Source: Labilibaculum sp.
GTDB lineage: Bacteria; Bacteroidota; Bacteroidia; Bacteroidales; Marinifilaceae
Assembly (NCBI GenBank): GCA_016342745.1
Contig: JAEINT010000018.1
Span: 62,001-126,000, forward strand
Direction of reading: 5' to 3'
DNA length: 64,000 nucleotides
Numbering within the stretch: position 1 is the first letter of the stretch; each line of letters starts with the position of its first letter. Positions 1 through 8,281 of the stretch are shown piece by piece. The position numbers and the translations under genes are program-made. The notes below the pieces were generated by a model. The model saw nothing but the letters and a program-made list of their open reading frames with translations. It made no database searches and had not been told where the DNA came from.

Positions 1-858
1 CGTTTGTGTAACTACTGTTCTGGTCTATGTATGCCAGAAATTGCTGCTATGGGAGCAATTGAAGGTTTAGATGTGATGTTGAATGATGCATTGTACGGTA
101 TCCTTTTTCGTGATATCAACATGCAACGTACCATTGTTGATCAGTATTTCTCAAGACTATTGAATGGTTTTGCTGGTGTAATTATTAACACCGGAGAAGA
201 TAATTACCTAACAACTGCTGATGCATTTGATGAAGCTCATACTGTTTTGGCTTCTGATTTTATTAACGAGCAGTTGGCTGTGGTAGCAGGTTTACCTGAA
301 GAACAAATGGGATTAGGTCACGCTTTCGAAATGGAACCAGGACTAGAGAATGGTTTCCTTTTTGAGCTTGGTCAAGCTCAAATGATAAGAGAAATTTTCC
401 CTAAGGCTCCTTTAAAATATATGCCTCCAACAAAGTTCATGACTGGAAATATTTTCAAAGGTCAGATTCAGGATGCATTATTCAATCAAATTTCAATTTG
501 GACAGGACAAGGAATTCAATTGTTGGGAATGCTTACCGAAGCAATTCACACACCTTTCATGTCTGACAGATATCTTTCTATCGAGAATGCGAAATACATC
601 TTCAACAACATGAAGAGTATTGGTGACGAGATGGAATTTAAAGAAGGCGGAATTATTCGTCAGCGTGCAGCAAAAGTTCTTGATGATGCAACCGAATTGG
701 TTGAGAAAATCGATAAAGAAGGATTGTTTAATGCACTTGAAAAAGGAATTTTTGCTGATATCAAACGTCCGAAAGATGGTGGCAAAGGTTTGGCTGGAGT
801 TGTAGAAAAAGGAAACAACTACTTCAACCCTTACATTGAAATATTGCATAAAAAGTAA
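1..858 (+). CDS. kamD: D-lysine/beta-lysine 5,6-aminomutase alpha subunit, 5'-truncated by window edge
   Basis: This is the C-terminal 285 residues of the large subunit of lysine 5,6-aminomutase, which with KamE moves the terminal amino group of beta-lysine or D-lysine from carbon 6 to carbon 5 using adenosylcobalamin and PLP. The reading frame is open from base 1, so the gene starts outside the window; the full family length is about 515 residues. Recognition rests on the overall sequence, including the segment around GLLTEAIHTPF-like residues (about residues 178-190) and the C-terminal KGNNYFNPY motif. It is followed by kamE after 152 bases. That spacer is unusually long for subunits of one enzyme and holds a purine-rich tract and two hairpins. 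The subunit itself carries no cobalamin motif, which is normal because KamE holds it. The family call is firm; exact substrate preference cannot be read from sequence. Confidence 0.9.
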   Translation, partial: RLCNYCSGLCMPEIAAMGAIEGLDVMLNDALYGILFRDINMQRTIVDQYFSRLLNGFAGVIINTGEDNYLTTADAFDEAHTVLASDFINEQLAVVAGLPEEQMGLGHAFEMEPGLENGFLFELGQAQMIREIFPKAPLKYMPPTKFMTGNIFKGQIQDALFNQISIWTGQGIQLLGMLTEAIHTPFMSDRYLSIENAKYIFNNMKSIGDEMEFKEGGIIRQRAAKVLDDATELVEKIDKEGLFNALEKGIFADIKRPKDGGKGLAGVVEKGNNYFNPYIEILHKK

Positions 859-1010
859 CAAATAACAAGTATAAAGGATCAAGTAAAAAGTTCCAGGGAA
901 ATTAATTTTTGGAACTGGTGATTCCCTCTTTTAAAGGGAATTTAGGAGAGTGTTAAATGCTCAACTAAGATCACTTCTTGATTCTGCTTAAAATATAAGG
1001 AGATAAAAAA
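858..1010 (+). repeat. Intergenic composite repeat, copy A (AACAAG-rich tract plus hairpins)
   Basis: The kamD-kamE spacer starts with a purine-rich tract built from CAAGT/ACAAG/GGATCAAG words (about 857-889). Two inverted repeats follow: AGTTCCA (889-895) with TGGAACT (910-916), and TTCCCT (922-927) with AGGGAA (935-940). The same order, an AACAAG/GGATCAAG tract and then a TTCCC...GGGAA hairpin, recurs at 63197-63334 upstream of the YciI gene. No ORF lies here. It may be a dispersed intergenic repeat that decays quickly; a regulatory role in kamDE balance is possible but not shown. Confidence 0.45.
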
Positions 1011-1799
1011 ATGAGTGGAGGTCTATATTCAACTGATTCCAACGAATTTGATAAAACGCTTGATCTAACAAAGGTCAAACCTTACGGTGATACCATGAAT
1101 GATGGTAAAACTCAGGTTAGTTTTACACTTCCTGTTGTAAAAGGCGAAGAAGCTATTGAAGCGGCTAAGCAAATGATGAGAAAAATGGGTTTTGAAAATC
1201 CACAGGTAGTGTTCGTTCAAGAGTTAATGGAAGGATTTACCTTTTTTAATTGCTATGGCAATTGTGTTCATACGGTTGATTTTACAGGAATTACGGTTCC
1301 TAAGGTAGAAGCAACAGCAATGGATATGCACGAAACAGATGATTTTGTGAAAGAAAATATTGGTCGTCCGATTCGTGTTCTTGGTGCTAGTACAGGTAGC
1401 GATGCGCATACTGTAGGTATCGACGCAATTATGAACATGAAGGGATTTGCAGGGCATTACGGTTTAGAGCGCTACGATATGATGGAAGCTTTAAACATGG
1501 GATCTCAGGTGCCAAACGAAGAATTTATTGCCAAGGCAATCGAATTTAAAGCTGATGTTCTTTTGGTTTCGCAAACCGTAACTCAAAAAGATGTTCACAT
1601 TAAGAACCTTGTTGAGTTGGTAGAGCTAATGGAAGCGGAAGGATTACGTGAAAAAGTAATTTTGATTTGTGGTGGACCAAGAATCTCTCACGAGCTTGCT
1701 AAAGAATTGGGTTACGATGCAGGATTTGGAATGAACAAATATGCTGATGATGTAGCATCTTATGCCGCACAAGAATTAAGCAGAAGATTGAACGCATAA
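1011..1799 (+). CDS. kamE: Lysine 5,6-aminomutase beta subunit
   Basis: KamE binds adenosylcobalamin and PLP and pairs with KamD to isomerise beta-lysine to 3,5-diaminohexanoate (or D-lysine to 2,5-diaminohexanoate) in lysine fermentation. Length is 262 residues, normal for the family. The cobalamin-binding DxHxxG motif is visible as D131-A-H133-T-V-G136, with His133 as the cobalt ligand. Lys144, in the NMKG motif, matches the lysine known to hold PLP in a Schiff base in the clostridial enzyme. The N-terminal LDLTKVKPYGDTMNDGK segment is also typical. A GGAG-like site lies just ahead of the ATG (AAGGAGATAAAAAA), one of few clear ribosome sites in the window. The kamD gene is upstream and a CoA-transferase subunit follows after 81 bases, so the operon is the lysine-to-butyrate pathway. 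Confidence 0.95.
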   Translation: MSGGLYSTDSNEFDKTLDLTKVKPYGDTMNDGKTQVSFTLPVVKGEEAIEAAKQMMRKMGFENPQVVFVQELMEGFTFFNCYGNCVHTVDFTGITVPKVEATAMDMHETDDFVKENIGRPIRVLGASTGSDAHTVGIDAIMNMKGFAGHYGLERYDMMEALNMGSQVPNEEFIAKAIEFKADVLLVSQTVTQKDVHIKNLVELVELMEAEGLREKVILICGGPRISHELAKELGYDAGFGMNKYADDVASYAAQELSRRLNA

Positions 1800-1818
1800 A
1801 TACAGAGAAACTAGTACA

Positions 1819-1858
1819 AAGTATCAGGATTTAAGTCTTGATACTTACATCTTGATAC
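1819..1858 (+). repeat. TGATACT/AGTATCA repeat cluster between kamE and atoA
   Basis: AGTATCA (1819-1825) is followed by its inverse TGATACT (about 1839-1845) and then a direct second TGATACT (about 1852-1858). The first two can pair as a hairpin with a 13-base loop, and the third can compete for the same arm. The 81-base spacer has no coding potential. It could be a remnant of a dispersed intergenic repeat or an RNA element setting the kamE/atoA ratio; the sequence does not decide. Confidence 0.35.
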
Positions 1859-1880
1859 TGAATACTAAAAAAACACTCAA

Positions 1881-2540
1881 ATGGATAAAAAAGAAATCAG
1901 AGAGGTGATTGCTAAGAGATCTGCTCTCGAATTACAAAATGGAGATGTAGTAAACCTTGGAATTGGATTGCCTACAATTATCCCAAACTTTGTACCTGCT
2001 GATGTAAATGTTACACTACAATCGGAAAATGGTTTGTTGGGAATGGGTGCTGCTCCTGCCGAAGGAGAAGAAGATCCTGATTTTGTAAATGCTGGTGGTG
2101 GATTTATCACTTGCAAAGATGGAGCAAGTAGTTTCGATAGTTCTGTTTCTTTTGGAATCATTAGAGGTGGACATGTTGATGTGACTGTTTTAGGTGCTCT
2201 TCAGGTTGACGAAAAAGGAAATTTAGCGAACTGGATTATTCCAGGAAAAAAGACTCCTGGAATGGGAGGAGCTATGGATTTAATCGTTGGAGCTAAGCGA
2301 GTAATTCTTGCAATGGAACATACTGCTCGAGGAAATCACAAAATCATGACAGATTGTAATCTTCCTTTAACGGCTGCTGGTCAGGTAGACATGATTATCA
2401 CAGAAATGGGTGTTATGGATATCGTTCCGGAAGGAATTCTATTAAAAGAATACAATCCAATGTTTACTCTTGAGCAAATTCAGGAGGCTACCGATGCAAA
2501 ATTGATTATTGCTGAGGATTTAATTGAAATGAAAAAGTAG
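1881..2540 (+). CDS. atoA: 3-oxoacid / butyrate-acetoacetate CoA-transferase subunit B
   Basis: This is the B subunit of a family I CoA-transferase, here most likely butyryl-CoA:acetoacetate CoA-transferase, which releases butyrate and forms acetoacetyl-CoA at the end of lysine fermentation. The 219-residue length is typical. The SENG motif places the catalytic glutamate that forms the acyl-glutamyl-CoA intermediate at Glu49, and the glycine-rich GMGGAMDL segment is also typical. The partner A subunit (AtoD), usually the gene directly upstream, is absent from this position; kamE sits there instead. AtoD must lie upstream of the window or elsewhere. The thiolase that would cleave acetoacetyl-CoA follows after 56 bases. 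The specificity (butyrate rather than succinate or acetate) is inferred from context. Confidence 0.88.
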   Translation: MDKKEIREVIAKRSALELQNGDVVNLGIGLPTIIPNFVPADVNVTLQSENGLLGMGAAPAEGEEDPDFVNAGGGFITCKDGASSFDSSVSFGIIRGGHVDVTVLGALQVDEKGNLANWIIPGKKTPGMGGAMDLIVGAKRVILAMEHTARGNHKIMTDCNLPLTAAGQVDMIITEMGVMDIVPEGILLKEYNPMFTLEQIQEATDAKLIIAEDLIEMKK

Positions 2541-2596
2541 GGAAACGATTCATCAAATCCTTAACGATGTTATACCAATTAGAAAATTAAAATACA

Positions 2597-3802
2597 ATGA
2601 GCAAAGTATATATTGTTGCAGCTAAGCGTACTGCAATCGGGAAATTTTTAGGAGCATTAACTCCAGTTAAAGCTGCTGATTTAGCTGCTACAGTAATCAA
2701 AAATATCGTTGAAGAAACAGGTATTGATGCAGCAAAATTAGATGAGGTTGTTGTAGGTAATATCCTTTCGGCTGGTCAAGGTCAAGGTGTTGCTCGTCAG
2801 GCTTCTATCAAAGCTGGAATTCCTCAAGAAGTTCCTGCTTATGGAATCAACATGATTTGTGGTTCAGGAATGAAGACCATTAATTTGGCTTACGCTAATA
2901 TCAAATCTGGTGAAGCGAACTTGATTCTTGCCGGAGGTACAGAAAATATGTCAAACTCTGGTTTTGTAATGCCAGGTACAGTTCGTGGCGGACACAAAAT
3001 GATGGATTTGAAAGCTGTTGACCACATGGTTTTTGATGGTTTAACAGATGCTTTTGAAGGATATCACATGGGTATTACAGCAGAAAATATTGCTGCTAAA
3101 TATAGCTTAACTCGTGAAGAGCAAGATGCTTTTGCATTTGGATCACAGCAAAAAGCAATGACAGCTCAGGATAATGGGAATTTTAAGAATGAAATTGTTC
3201 CTGTAGAGATTAAGTCGCGCAGAGAGACGATTGTTTTTGATGCTGATGAATTCATCAACAGAAGAACAAGCGAAGAAAAATTAGGTGGTTTACGTCCAGC
3301 TTTTAAGAAAGATGGAACAGTAACTGCTGGTAATGCTTCTGGTATTAATGATGGTGCTGCTTTTGTATTGGTTGCATCGGAAGAAGCTGTAAAAGAGCAT
3401 GGTTTAACACCAATTGCAGAAATCGTAGCTACCGGTCAAGGTGGTGTTGATCCTGCAATTATGGGTATGGGACCAGTTCCTGCAATTGCTAATGTATTGA
3501 AGAAAGCGGATATGAAATTGGAGCAAATGGAAGTGCTTGAATTGAACGAAGCTTTTGCTGCTCAATCATTAGGAGTTGTGAAACAATTGAGTGAGGATCA
3601 CGCTGTTGATGCTGATTTCTTTAAAGAAAGATGCAATTTGAATGGTGGAGCAATTGCTTTAGGTCACCCAATTGGAGCATCAGGAACTCGTATTACTGTT
3701 AGTTTGATTCACGAAATGAAGCGTTCTGGAAAAGAGTACGGATTGGCTTCACTTTGTATCGGGGGTGGTATGGGTACTGCATTAATTTTGAAAAACGTGT
3801 AA
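2597..3802 (+). CDS. Acetyl-CoA acetyltransferase (thiolase)
   Basis: Thiolase of 401 residues, cleaving acetoacetyl-CoA to two acetyl-CoA (or running in reverse). The active-site residues are all present: Cys88 in the CGSGMK motif, His357 in GGAIALGHPIGASGTR and Cys387 in the LCIGGGMG motif near the end. In the lysine pathway it would regenerate the acetyl-CoA consumed by the 3-keto-5-aminohexanoate cleavage step, using the acetoacetyl-CoA made by the CoA-transferase encoded just upstream. It lies in the middle of the operon, 122 bases before the acyl-CoA dehydrogenase. Length and motifs match AtoB/ThlA-type biosynthetic thiolases; a longer-chain specificity seems unlikely. Confidence 0.93.
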   Translation: MSKVYIVAAKRTAIGKFLGALTPVKAADLAATVIKNIVEETGIDAAKLDEVVVGNILSAGQGQGVARQASIKAGIPQEVPAYGINMICGSGMKTINLAYANIKSGEANLILAGGTENMSNSGFVMPGTVRGGHKMMDLKAVDHMVFDGLTDAFEGYHMGITAENIAAKYSLTREEQDAFAFGSQQKAMTAQDNGNFKNEIVPVEIKSRRETIVFDADEFINRRTSEEKLGGLRPAFKKDGTVTAGNASGINDGAAFVLVASEEAVKEHGLTPIAEIVATGQGGVDPAIMGMGPVPAIANVLKKADMKLEQMEVLELNEAFAAQSLGVVKQLSEDHAVDADFFKERCNLNGGAIALGHPIGASGTRITVSLIHEMKRSGKEYGLASLCIGGGMGTALILKNV

Positions 3803-3924
3803 TTAGTACTGAGTCGTTAGAGCGCAGTATGTTATCTGTCTTATCTCAGCCCTTGTAAACAGGGATTTGTGGTGATGAGTATAGAGGCGTATTGTGTTTT
3901 TTCTACAAACATCTAATAAAAAAT

Positions 3925-5064
3925 ATGGATTTTAGCTTAACAAAAGAACAAGTGTTGTTTCAGCAAATGATTAAAGATTTTGCTGAGAGAGAGGTAAAGC
4001 CTTTGGCTGCTGAAGTGGATGATTTGGAACGTTTCCCGATCGAAACAGTTGAAAAAATGGCCAAAATTGGAATTATGGGTATTCCGATTCCAAAGCAATA
4101 TGGTGGAGCAGGTGGAAATAACGTGATGTACTCAATGGCTGTTGAAGAACTATCAGCAGTTTGTGCTACAACGGGAGTTATTGTATCAGCTCATACTTCA
4201 TTGTGTGCAGCTCCAATTATGGAGCACGGAACAGAGGCACAAAAGCAAAAATACCTTCCAAAATTGGCTTCTGGAGAGTGGATTGGAGCTTTTGGTTTGA
4301 CCGAACCTAACGCCGGTACCGACGCTTCAGGACAACAGACAACTGCAATTGAAGAGGGCGATAACTATATCGTTAACGGAAGTAAGATATTTATTACCAA
4401 TGCTGAATTTGCTCACGTTTATGTGATTTTGGCAATGACTGATAAGTCACAAGGAACTCGTGGAATTACTGCTTTTATTGTTGAAAAAGGAACTCCAGGT
4501 TTCTCTATTGGAAAGAAAGAGAAAAAAATGGGTATTCGAGGATCGGCTACTTGTGAATTGGTTTTCGAAAATTGTGTTATTCCTAAGGAAAACATGTTGG
4601 GTAAGTTGAGTAAAGGATTTGGTATTGCTATGAAAACTTTAGATGGTGGACGTATTGGTATCGCTGCACAAGCTTTGGGTATTGCTCAAGGTGCTATCGA
4701 CGAAACGGTGAAGTATGTGAAAGAAAGAAAGCAGTTCGGTCGTCCGATTTCTGCATTTCAGAACACACAATTTCAGTTGGCTGATATGAATACCAAAACA
4801 GAAGCTTCTCGTATGTTGGTTCGTAAAGCAGCTTATAAAAAAGATGCTAAAGTGCCTTATTCAGTGGATGCTGCAATGGCTAAACTTTATGCTGCTGAAA
4901 CAGCAATGGAAGTTACAAACAAAGCAGTTCAACTTCATGGTGGCTACGGATACACAAGAGAATATCCTGTTGAGCGTATGATGCGTGATGCAAAAATCAC
5001 AGAAATCTACGAAGGAACATCAGAGGTTCAAAAGATGGTAATTTCAGCTAACATGTTGAAATAA
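3925..5064 (+). CDS. bcd: Short-chain acyl-CoA dehydrogenase, probably butyryl-CoA dehydrogenase
   Basis: FAD-dependent acyl-CoA dehydrogenase of 379 residues, here probably reducing crotonyl-CoA to butyryl-CoA with electrons from EtfAB. The start is taken at 3925 (MDFSLTKEQ), the usual N-terminus of the family; an upstream in-frame ATG at 3892 would add eleven unlikely residues. Glu363 in IYEGTSEVQ is at the position of the catalytic base of short-chain enzymes, and the signatures FGLTEPNAGTDA (FAD/substrate loop) and QLHGGYGYTREYPVERMMRDAK are present. The genes for EtfB and EtfA follow directly, so a Bcd-EtfAB complex is likely, possibly electron-bifurcating with ferredoxin. That last point is inference. 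A GGTCA...TGACC palindrome separates it from etfB. Confidence 0.9.
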   Translation: MDFSLTKEQVLFQQMIKDFAEREVKPLAAEVDDLERFPIETVEKMAKIGIMGIPIPKQYGGAGGNNVMYSMAVEELSAVCATTGVIVSAHTSLCAAPIMEHGTEAQKQKYLPKLASGEWIGAFGLTEPNAGTDASGQQTTAIEEGDNYIVNGSKIFITNAEFAHVYVILAMTDKSQGTRGITAFIVEKGTPGFSIGKKEKKMGIRGSATCELVFENCVIPKENMLGKLSKGFGIAMKTLDGGRIGIAAQALGIAQGAIDETVKYVKERKQFGRPISAFQNTQFQLADMNTKTEASRMLVRKAAYKKDAKVPYSVDAAMAKLYAAETAMEVTNKAVQLHGGYGYTREYPVERMMRDAKITEIYEGTSEVQKMVISANMLK

Positions 5065-5082
5065 GATATAATGTAATTGTAG

Positions 5083-5102
5083 GGTCAGGACATGTCTTGA
5101 CC
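5083..5102. promoter_or_regulatory. 20-bp near-palindrome between bcd and etfB
   Basis: GGTCA at 5083-5087 and TGACC at 5098-5102 flank a GACATGTC core, giving an almost perfect 20-bp inverted repeat with one non-complementary pair. It could be a dyad operator or an RNA hairpin setting the ratio of dehydrogenase to flavoprotein mRNA. No U-run follows, so it is not a terminator. Confidence 0.35.
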
Positions 5103-5157
5103 GTATGAATCATTACCGAAACGCAGTTGATCTGTTGTTTCAATAAAATCAGAAAAA

Positions 5158-5943
5158 ATGAAAATAGTTGTCTGTATTAAACAGGTACCGGATACAACCG
5201 AAATAAAAATAGATCCGAAAACGGGAACTTTGATCCGTGACGGTGTGCCAAGTATTATGAACCCTGATGATAAGAGTGGTTTAGAAATGGCATTGCAATT
5301 AAAAGATGAAAAAGGAGCTCACGTTACTGTAATAACTATGGGACCTCCTCAAGCAGATTTAATTCTTCGTGAAGCTTATGCTATGGGAGTTGATCGTGCG
5401 ATTCACTTAACAGATCGTAAATTTGCTGGAGCAGATACTTTGGCTACTTCACATGCTTTGGCTGGTGCCTTAAAAAAGATCGATTTTGATCTTTTGATTA
5501 CAGGTCGACAGGCAATTGATGGTGATACTGCTCAGGTAGGTCCTCAGATTGCTGAACATCTTGATTTACCTCAGGTATCTTACCTTGAAGATTTGAAGTT
5601 CGACGGAGATAAGACTTTCACAATGAAACGTCATATTGAAGAAGGATACCAAATGCTAGAGGTAGAAGCACCTTGTGTGGTAACTGTTCTTTCATCGGCA
5701 AATACACCTCGTTACATGAATGTTGGTGGTATTGTTGATGCTTACCAAAACGAAGTTGAGGTTTGGGGATTCAACGAAATTGAAGTTGAAGAGAAAGATC
5801 TTGGCTTAAAAGGATCTCCTACAAGTGTTCACAAAGCATTTGCGCGTGGTTTGAAACCATCAGGTGAACTTTATGAAGTAGATACCGATGAGGCCGTAGG
5901 AATCATCATCAAGAAATTAAAAGAGAAATTCATTCTAAACTAG
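5158..5943 (+). CDS. etfB: Electron transfer flavoprotein beta subunit
   Basis: EtfB, 261 residues, the smaller subunit of the electron transfer flavoprotein that exchanges electrons with the acyl-CoA dehydrogenase encoded upstream. The N-terminus (MKIVVCIKQVPDT) and the motif DGDTAQVGPQIAEHL near residues 122-136 are family signatures. A second motif, TPRYMNVGGI near residues 182-191, is followed by the usual helix. etfA starts 10 bases after the stop, with a GGGAGGA ribosome site just before it, so the two subunits are translated together. Whether this Etf is of the bifurcating type (second FAD in EtfB) cannot be settled by eye, although the pairing with a butyryl-CoA dehydrogenase in a fermentation operon favours it. 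Confidence 0.95.
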   Translation: MKIVVCIKQVPDTTEIKIDPKTGTLIRDGVPSIMNPDDKSGLEMALQLKDEKGAHVTVITMGPPQADLILREAYAMGVDRAIHLTDRKFAGADTLATSHALAGALKKIDFDLLITGRQAIDGDTAQVGPQIAEHLDLPQVSYLEDLKFDGDKTFTMKRHIEEGYQMLEVEAPCVVTVLSSANTPRYMNVGGIVDAYQNEVEVWGFNEIEVEEKDLGLKGSPTSVHKAFARGLKPSGELYEVDTDEAVGIIIKKLKEKFILN

Positions 5944-5953
5944 GGAGGACAAT

Positions 5954-6946
5954 ATGAACTTAGAAGATTACAAAGGCATATATGTCTTCATAGAGCAACG
6001 CGAAGGTGTAATTCAGAACGTAGCTTTAGAATTGTTAGGACAGGCTAGAAAGTTAGCTGATGAGTTGAACGATAAGGTGTACGCAATGTTATTAGGAGAT
6101 GGAATCGCTGATCAGGCGCAGAGCTTAATTGCTCGTGGTGCTGATGAGGTGATTGTTGTTGATGCTCCTGAATTAAAAGAGTACACTACGGAACCATATA
6201 CACAGGCAATTTGCCAAATTATAAATGAAAGAAAGCCAGAATCGATGTTGATTGGTGCCACTACTTTAGGTCGTGATTTAGGCCCAAGAGTATCGGCTCG
6301 TGTTAGCACAGGTTTAACTGCCGATTGTACTAAAATTGAGATCGGTGAAAAGGGAGAGATGTTAATGACTCGTCCTGCTTTCGGTGGAAACTTGATGGCA
6401 ACGATTGTTTGTAAAAAGCATCGCCCACAAATGGGTACTGTTCGTCCGGGTGTATTATTCGCTATGGATGCTGACGAAAGTCGTACAGGAGCTATCGTAA
6501 ACTACGAAGTGAAATTTAACGCTGCAAAGTTCAAGGTGAAGTTGTTGAAAACCGTTAAGGAAGAAACTGATTTGATCGATATAACTGAAGCTAGAATTTT
6601 GGTTTCTGGTGGACGTGGGATTGGTAACAAAGAAGGATTTGAAGCAATGGACGGATTGGCTCATACATTGGATGCAGAAGTTTCTGCTTCTCGTGCTATG
6701 GTTGATGCAGGTTACATTGGTCACGACCGTCAGGTAGGTCAGACAGGTAAAACTGTTCGTCCTGATTTGTATTTTGCATTTGGTATTTCAGGAGCCATTC
6801 AGCACGTTGCTGGTATGGAAGATTCTGATTTAATCATTGCAGTAAATAAAGACAAGCACGCACCAATTTTTCAGGTTGCTGATTTGGGTATCGTTGGGGA
6901 CGCTAAACAAATCATTAAAAAGCTTACTGAAAGATTGGAGAAATAG
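5954..6946 (+). CDS. etfA: Electron transfer flavoprotein alpha subunit
   Basis: EtfA, 330 residues, carries the FAD-binding domain of the electron transfer flavoprotein. The C-terminal FAD domain is recognised from SGGRGIGNKEGF (about 215-226), the VGQTGKTVRPDLYFAFGISGA-type signature (about 257-277, given here in part) and the NKD motif near residue 297. It is the last gene of the fermentation operon; a strong hairpin with a T-run follows 28 bases after the stop. It would form a heterodimer with EtfB and deliver electrons to or from Bcd in the cytoplasm. Nothing is missing compared with family members. Confidence 0.95.
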   Translation: MNLEDYKGIYVFIEQREGVIQNVALELLGQARKLADELNDKVYAMLLGDGIADQAQSLIARGADEVIVVDAPELKEYTTEPYTQAICQIINERKPESMLIGATTLGRDLGPRVSARVSTGLTADCTKIEIGEKGEMLMTRPAFGGNLMATIVCKKHRPQMGTVRPGVLFAMDADESRTGAIVNYEVKFNAAKFKVKLLKTVKEETDLIDITEARILVSGGRGIGNKEGFEAMDGLAHTLDAEVSASRAMVDAGYIGHDRQVGQTGKTVRPDLYFAFGISGAIQHVAGMEDSDLIIAVNKDKHAPIFQVADLGIVGDAKQIIKKLTERLEK

Positions 6947-6974
6947 ATAAGAATATCACTAACTAGTGTTTATT

Positions 6975-7010
6975 AAGCCTGCTCGATGCATTTCGAGTAG
7001 GCTTTTTATT
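6975..7010 (+). terminator. Rho-independent terminator of the lysine/butyrate operon
   Basis: AAGCCTGCTCGA (6975-6986) pairs with TCGAGTAGGCTT (6993-7004) across a 6-base loop, with one G-T pair, and is followed by a T-rich run (TTTATTT). It ends the + strand operon and overlaps the 3' end of the convergent ATP-grasp gene. Confidence 0.85.
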
Positions 7011-8076
7011 TAAGTTTAATGATCGAACTTAGTTTTTTATAAGTTTTTACTATTTCTGGAAGCGGATCATTTAGCACATATTTCCAAGAAGAGTTTTTAA
7101 TGCTTTTTAGTTTGCCTTGTTGAAGTGCTTGTTGGGCAAGATAAAATTGAGTTTTACGATAGCCAATAAAATCGATTGTTTGATTTTGTGCGAGTTTTAC
7201 CATTAATATTGGAAAGTTAACACCAGCGTATAAAGAGCCAATTAAAGTAGACCACAAGCGAGGATTAAAATCAATAAGGTGATAGGAGTTAGATTTAGGA
7301 TCGTGAACAAAATCTAAGTGAGCAATGCCATTCCAGTTAAGTTTTTTGATAATAGCTTCGGTTTGCTTTAACAGTTCATTATTATCAATGAACTCAATTC
7401 CTGTAGCGAAAGAAAGAGCTTCTCTAACCAATCCTTTTTGGATTGTATAGGCTTTAATAATACCATTTTTGGCTAGTAAGCTGATATCAATATCTTCACC
7501 ATAAATATTTTCCTGAAGGATGAAATCTTCCTTGTTAAAATTATTTTCTTTTGTGGTTTCTAGATAAGTATCGGCTGACTTAATCATTTTAACCTTATTT
7601 CCGTTTGTGTCTAGTTTTGGTTTTAGAAGTATTGGAAATATTATGGATTGAAGTGTTTTCTCTGAAATTAAATAACTTTTTGGTGTTGGAAATGAATGTT
7701 CTTTCAGCCAATTAAAAAGTAGCCATTTGTCAGAAACGATTTCTAAGGTTTCTTTTGTGGATTGAGGAGGAAGAAGAGAACGATCAAATTCTCCATTTAA
7801 ACTAGCGAAAAATGTATAGTTCGATTGTTTTACAGGAAGAACGACATCTATTTTCCATTCCCTTATTTTGACATTAATTTTTTCAATTTCCTCTTTTTTG
7901 CTTTTGAAATTAAGGTATTCATATTTTTTAACGTGACGAGAATAGGGAATGGTATTAAAATATTCTTTGCGTTCTGGTGATACTACATAGATATTAACAT
8001 CTTGTTTATAACTCAAACATCGGATTGTATCCAGAATATACGGTCCTCCTTTATCGTCTACGAGTAAAATATTCAT
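7006..8076 (-). CDS. ATP-grasp family protein, substrate unknown
   Basis: A cytoplasmic ATP-grasp enzyme of about 357 residues. The start is taken at MNILLVDDKGG (8076), since the extra residues upstream are unlike the family; ATG at 8085 is also possible. Residues 1-100 form a Rossmann-like pre-ATP-grasp domain. An ATP-grasp fold follows, with FPILLKPKLDTNGNKV (nucleotide-binding beta strands and loop), the acidic YGEDIDIS strand and the metal-binding LIDFNPRLWS motif near the end. Such enzymes join a carboxylate to an amine, thiol or other nucleophile using ATP. The carbamoyl-phosphate-synthase-like order of domains resembles stand-alone ATP-grasp ligases of unknown substrate. It is a single gene with no biosynthetic neighbours, which gives no clue to substrate. 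Confidence 0.75.
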   Translation of the reverse strand: MNILLVDDKGGPYILDTIRCLSYKQDVNIYVVSPERKEYFNTIPYSRHVKKYEYLNFKSKKEEIEKINVKIREWKIDVVLPVKQSNYTFFASLNGEFDRSLLPPQSTKETLEIVSDKWLLFNWLKEHSFPTPKSYLISEKTLQSIIFPILLKPKLDTNGNKVKMIKSADTYLETTKENNFNKEDFILQENIYGEDIDISLLAKNGIIKAYTIQKGLVREALSFATGIEFIDNNELLKQTEAIIKKLNWNGIAHLDFVHDPKSNSYHLIDFNPRLWSTLIGSLYAGVNFPILMVKLAQNQTIDFIGYRKTQFYLAQQALQQGKLKSIKNSSWKYVLNDPLPEIVKTYKKLSSIIKLK

Positions 8077-8223
8077 CTTCTGCATTTTGCTGATTATGTA
8101 TATATCTATATAAGATAGGTATTTAGGCAAGTCGAAGCAAAATTAAATGATAGATGTGTAAAATGCGTTGATTAGTAGTTGGTAAAGGATATCCAAGAAT
8201 GTGTAAGGTATTTTTATAAGGTT

Positions 8224-8262
8224 AAAAAAAGGAAACCCACCAATAATAGGTGAATTCCCTTT
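8224..8262 (-). terminator. Terminator of the S41 peptidase gene
   Basis: Read on the - strand, the hairpin (arms about 8249-8262 and 8231-8241) is followed by a T-run (A-run at 8224-8230 on +). Its core CCCACCAATAATAGGTGAAT is identical to the terminator at 10326-10355, so the two are copies. Confidence 0.75.
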
Positions 8263-8281
8263 TAAGATTAATTTTTCACGC

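Noticed and set aside
493-882. Long - strand open frame across the kamD 3' end
   Set aside because: It lies antisense to a well-supported gene and its translation is low in complexity with no family features.
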